DNA of 6,362 nucleotides. Source: an uncultured Clostridia bacterium. Lineage in GTDB: Bacteria; Bacillota_A; Clostridia; TANB77; CAG-508. Positions within the stretch are counted from its first letter, which is position 1, and each line of letters starts with the position of its first letter. Below the pieces are notes generated by a model. The model saw nothing but the letters and a program-made list of their open reading frames with translations. It made no database searches and was not told where the DNA came from. The stretch spans positions 1 through 6,362 of the forward strand of contig CANPZA010000087.1 in the NCBI GenBank assembly GCA_947588915.1, read 5' to 3'. Made by a program: the position numbers and the translations under genes. Of this stretch, positions 5,012 to 6,362 are shown piece by piece.

Positions 5012-6274
5012 TTATTGCTTTGAATTTTGTAATCTTAGATATTCATCTAATTCCTTTTGATTTTGGATTTTTTGTTGCCTTTTTACTGGATCTTGTTTGT
5101 GTCCTGCAATTTGTCTAGTAGCATAGATTTTTTTTCGATATTCAGCTCTAACAGTATGGTCAAAAATATCTTCCATAACAGTTATTGCAGTGCCTTTAAA
5201 AATTTTAACTATTACATTTTTATCATCAATTAATTGGTAATAATTGTTAGCATAAGAAAACACACAACCATCTAAAATTTTTCTTTCTTGTTTAGTACAA
5301 AGAATATTTGTCCAGTCAAATTTTTTACCTAATGGTACAAAAGCTGTTTCTGTTTCTTTTGGAGAATAAGCAAATTTGCGATTTAAATAGTTGATATATT
5401 CACGATTAAAGAAATCATTCAATTCAGCATATGTTTTGATTTTGTAGCGTTTAATATCATTTAATAATCTACCTTGCACAGTATCATTTTTCTTCTCAAC
5501 TTTTCCTTTTGCTTGAGGAGTTTCAGCTAAAATCATATTAATACCAAGTTCTTCACAAATATGTCCAAATTGAGTCAAATTTCCATCTATAGGGCTTTTA
5601 AATATAGTATGCTTATCAGAATATATATTTTCTGGAATACCATGCTTTTCTATTAAAATTTTAAGCATATGGCAATATCCTTCTAAACATTCAGTAGGCA
5701 TAAACCAACCAGCTAAAATTTCACCAGTAGCATCATCAACAGCCAGATGTAAAGAAAATTTTTTACCATTTTCGAACCAATCATGAGGAGTGCCATCAAT
5801 CATAATTAAAATACCTCTTCTAGGAGAAGGATCACGCAAAGGATGAGAGTCTTTACCTTTGAAACATCTATGTTTTCTAGGAGAAACATATCCATTGTTA
5901 CGATAGAAATCTTTGAAGAAAGAATAACTACGTTTTTTTAAATTATATTTGTAAATATCTTCCAATTTATTTGGATTAAAAATTATATCTTCGTGGTATA
6001 TATCCATAAATTGTGATATACTGATTTTAGGATATTGTTTCTTAAAATCTTTTAGATATTGTATTTCCGAGTCACTGGCAGAATTATGAGAGGGTTCTCC
6101 AGTGCTAGCATGAATGAGCATAGAATCAATATCCTTATTTTCAATTTCTTTAGAAAAATTAATAATTTGTCTTTTAGAGTAATCGGTTAAATTAGCGATT
6201 TCTTGAAATGTAATATTACGTTCTCCATTAATTTTAGCTTTTATTAATTCTAAAGCATATTTCTTATTTTTCAA
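5012..6274 (-). CDS. DDE transposase, integrase-core (rve) type, IS481/ISNCY-like
   Basis: The 420-residue protein would cut and join the IS ends. An N-terminal helix-turn-helix is likely at about 20-44 (TFQEIANLTDYSKRQI). The RNase-H-like integrase core carries the probable catalytic triad D160 (MIDGTPHDWF), D220 (YSDKHTIF) and E260 (KGKVEKKND); spacings of 60 and 40 residues fit the D-D-E pattern of this superfamily, and VDDATGEILAGW (179-190) is the usual conserved strand. A basic tail (about 380-406) may add DNA contacts. The length is that of an intact single-ORF transposase, with no frameshift. The start codon is TTG (6272-6274), chosen because AAAGGAGGT (6282-6290) lies 7 bases upstream; non-ATG starts often limit transposase levels. 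The pattern resembles transposases I recall as ISNCY/ISDol1, but the exact family needs a database match. Confidence 0.88.
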   Translation of the reverse strand: MKNKKYALELIKAKINGERNITFQEIANLTDYSKRQIINFSKEIENKDIDSMLIHASTGEPSHNSASDSEIQYLKDFKKQYPKISISQFMDIYHEDIIFNPNKLEDIYKYNLKKRSYSFFKDFYRNNGYVSPRKHRCFKGKDSHPLRDPSPRRGILIMIDGTPHDWFENGKKFSLHLAVDDATGEILAGWFMPTECLEGYCHMLKILIEKHGIPENIYSDKHTIFKSPIDGNLTQFGHICEELGINMILAETPQAKGKVEKKNDTVQGRLLNDIKRYKIKTYAELNDFFNREYINYLNRKFAYSPKETETAFVPLGKKFDWTNILCTKQERKILDGCVFSYANNYYQLIDDKNVIVKIFKGTAITVMEDIFDHTVRAEYRKKIYATRQIAGHKQDPVKRQQKIQNQKELDEYLRLQNSKQ

Positions 6275-6298
6275 AAAAATTACCTCCTTTCTGAGATG

Positions 6299-6307
6299 AT
6301 TATATCA
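6299..6307 (-). promoter_or_regulatory. Extended -10 promoter of the transposase gene
   Basis: On the - strand TGATATAAT is a TG-N-TATAAT extended -10 element. No acceptable -35 lies 16-18 bases upstream. Transcription would start close to 6292, just before the AAAGGAGGT, giving a very short leader. Confidence 0.6.
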
Positions 6308-6318
6308 TTGATAATAGA

Positions 6319-6362
6319 GGTGAAATTTTAAAAAACTATATGGTGAAATTTTAAAAAAACTT
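6319..6362 (-). repeat. Right IS end with two tandem transposase-site-like repeats
   Basis: The motif TTTTTAAAATTTCACC occurs twice on the - strand, at 6342-6357 (outer) and 6319-6334 (inner), 23 bases apart. The outer copy is the inverted partner of 4831-4846. The inner copy ends 11 bases before the transposase extended -10 element, so bound transposase could block its own promoter; that is inference. The outer tip probably continues past the window. Confidence 0.85.

Larger units (their letters stand above)
4821..6362 (-). mobile_element. Insertion sequence, IS481/ISNCY (ISDol1/IS1202)-like, right tip cut by window edge
   Basis: One transposase gene on the - strand is flanked by matching inverted ends. 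Reading inward, the left end from 4826 is AAG-AC-TTTTTAAAATTTCACCA and the right end from 6362 (- strand) is AAG-TT-TTTTTAAAATTTCACCA, with mismatches at only two positions. The left tip may begin at the TGT at 4821, which would put the right tip about five bases past the window. The element is therefore about 1.54 kb. The target duplication cannot be seen. The left end lies about 15 bases beyond the VanW terminator, so no visible gene is interrupted on that side. Family assignment rests on the transposase and is approximate. Confidence 0.85.

Overview
This is a low-G+C (below about 30% by eye) bacterial window, most likely from a Bacillota (Firmicutes) genome of the class Clostridia. The reasons are the A/T-skewed codons, stops that are almost all TAA, strong AAGGAGG-type ribosome binding sites, and the gene families present: a VanW/G5 cell-envelope protein, a YmfI-like short-chain reductase and a CBM25-type protein. 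This assignment is inference from composition and families.

Left part (1-852, + strand): the C-terminal end of a small nucleotidyltransferase is followed 20 bases later by a YpgQ/YedJ-like HD-domain phosphohydrolase gene. The HD gene carries a one-base frameshift near position 321, just before the catalytic HD dyad, so as read it is a pseudogene.

Middle-left (853-1206): no protein gene. It holds a 17-bp perfect hairpin, a tRNA-Thr(TGT)-like sequence whose acceptor stem does not pair, and three tandem 11-bp repeats (TTTAGTCCCCA type). The tRNA plus short C-rich repeats looks like the attachment-site end of a tyrosine-integrase element, although no integrase is visible. Next comes a complete SDR oxidoreductase gene (1207-1938, +), FabG-like and closest by memory to the EF-P 5-aminopentanone reductases.

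Middle (1939-2700): a 13-bp hairpin at 1957-1990 serves as a two-way terminator between the SDR gene and a convergent gene on the - strand (2001-2474). That gene encodes a small starch/glycogen-binding protein without a signal peptide. A 226-bp, extremely A/T-rich region with divergent promoters separates it from the next gene.

Right part (2701-6362): a 690-residue membrane-anchored VanW/G5 protein ends in a clear intrinsic terminator. About 15 bases later an insertion sequence begins and runs off the right edge. Its transposase (- strand, TTG start) has an IS481/ISNCY-like DDE core. Both IS ends carry a 16-bp motif arranged as two copies 23 bp apart, one of them degenerate at the left end. 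The right terminus lies within or just beyond the window edge.

I see no CRISPR array, riboswitch, rRNA or convincing multi-gene novel system. The points most worth checking are the broken tRNA with arm-like repeats, the HD frameshift and the double-site IS ends.
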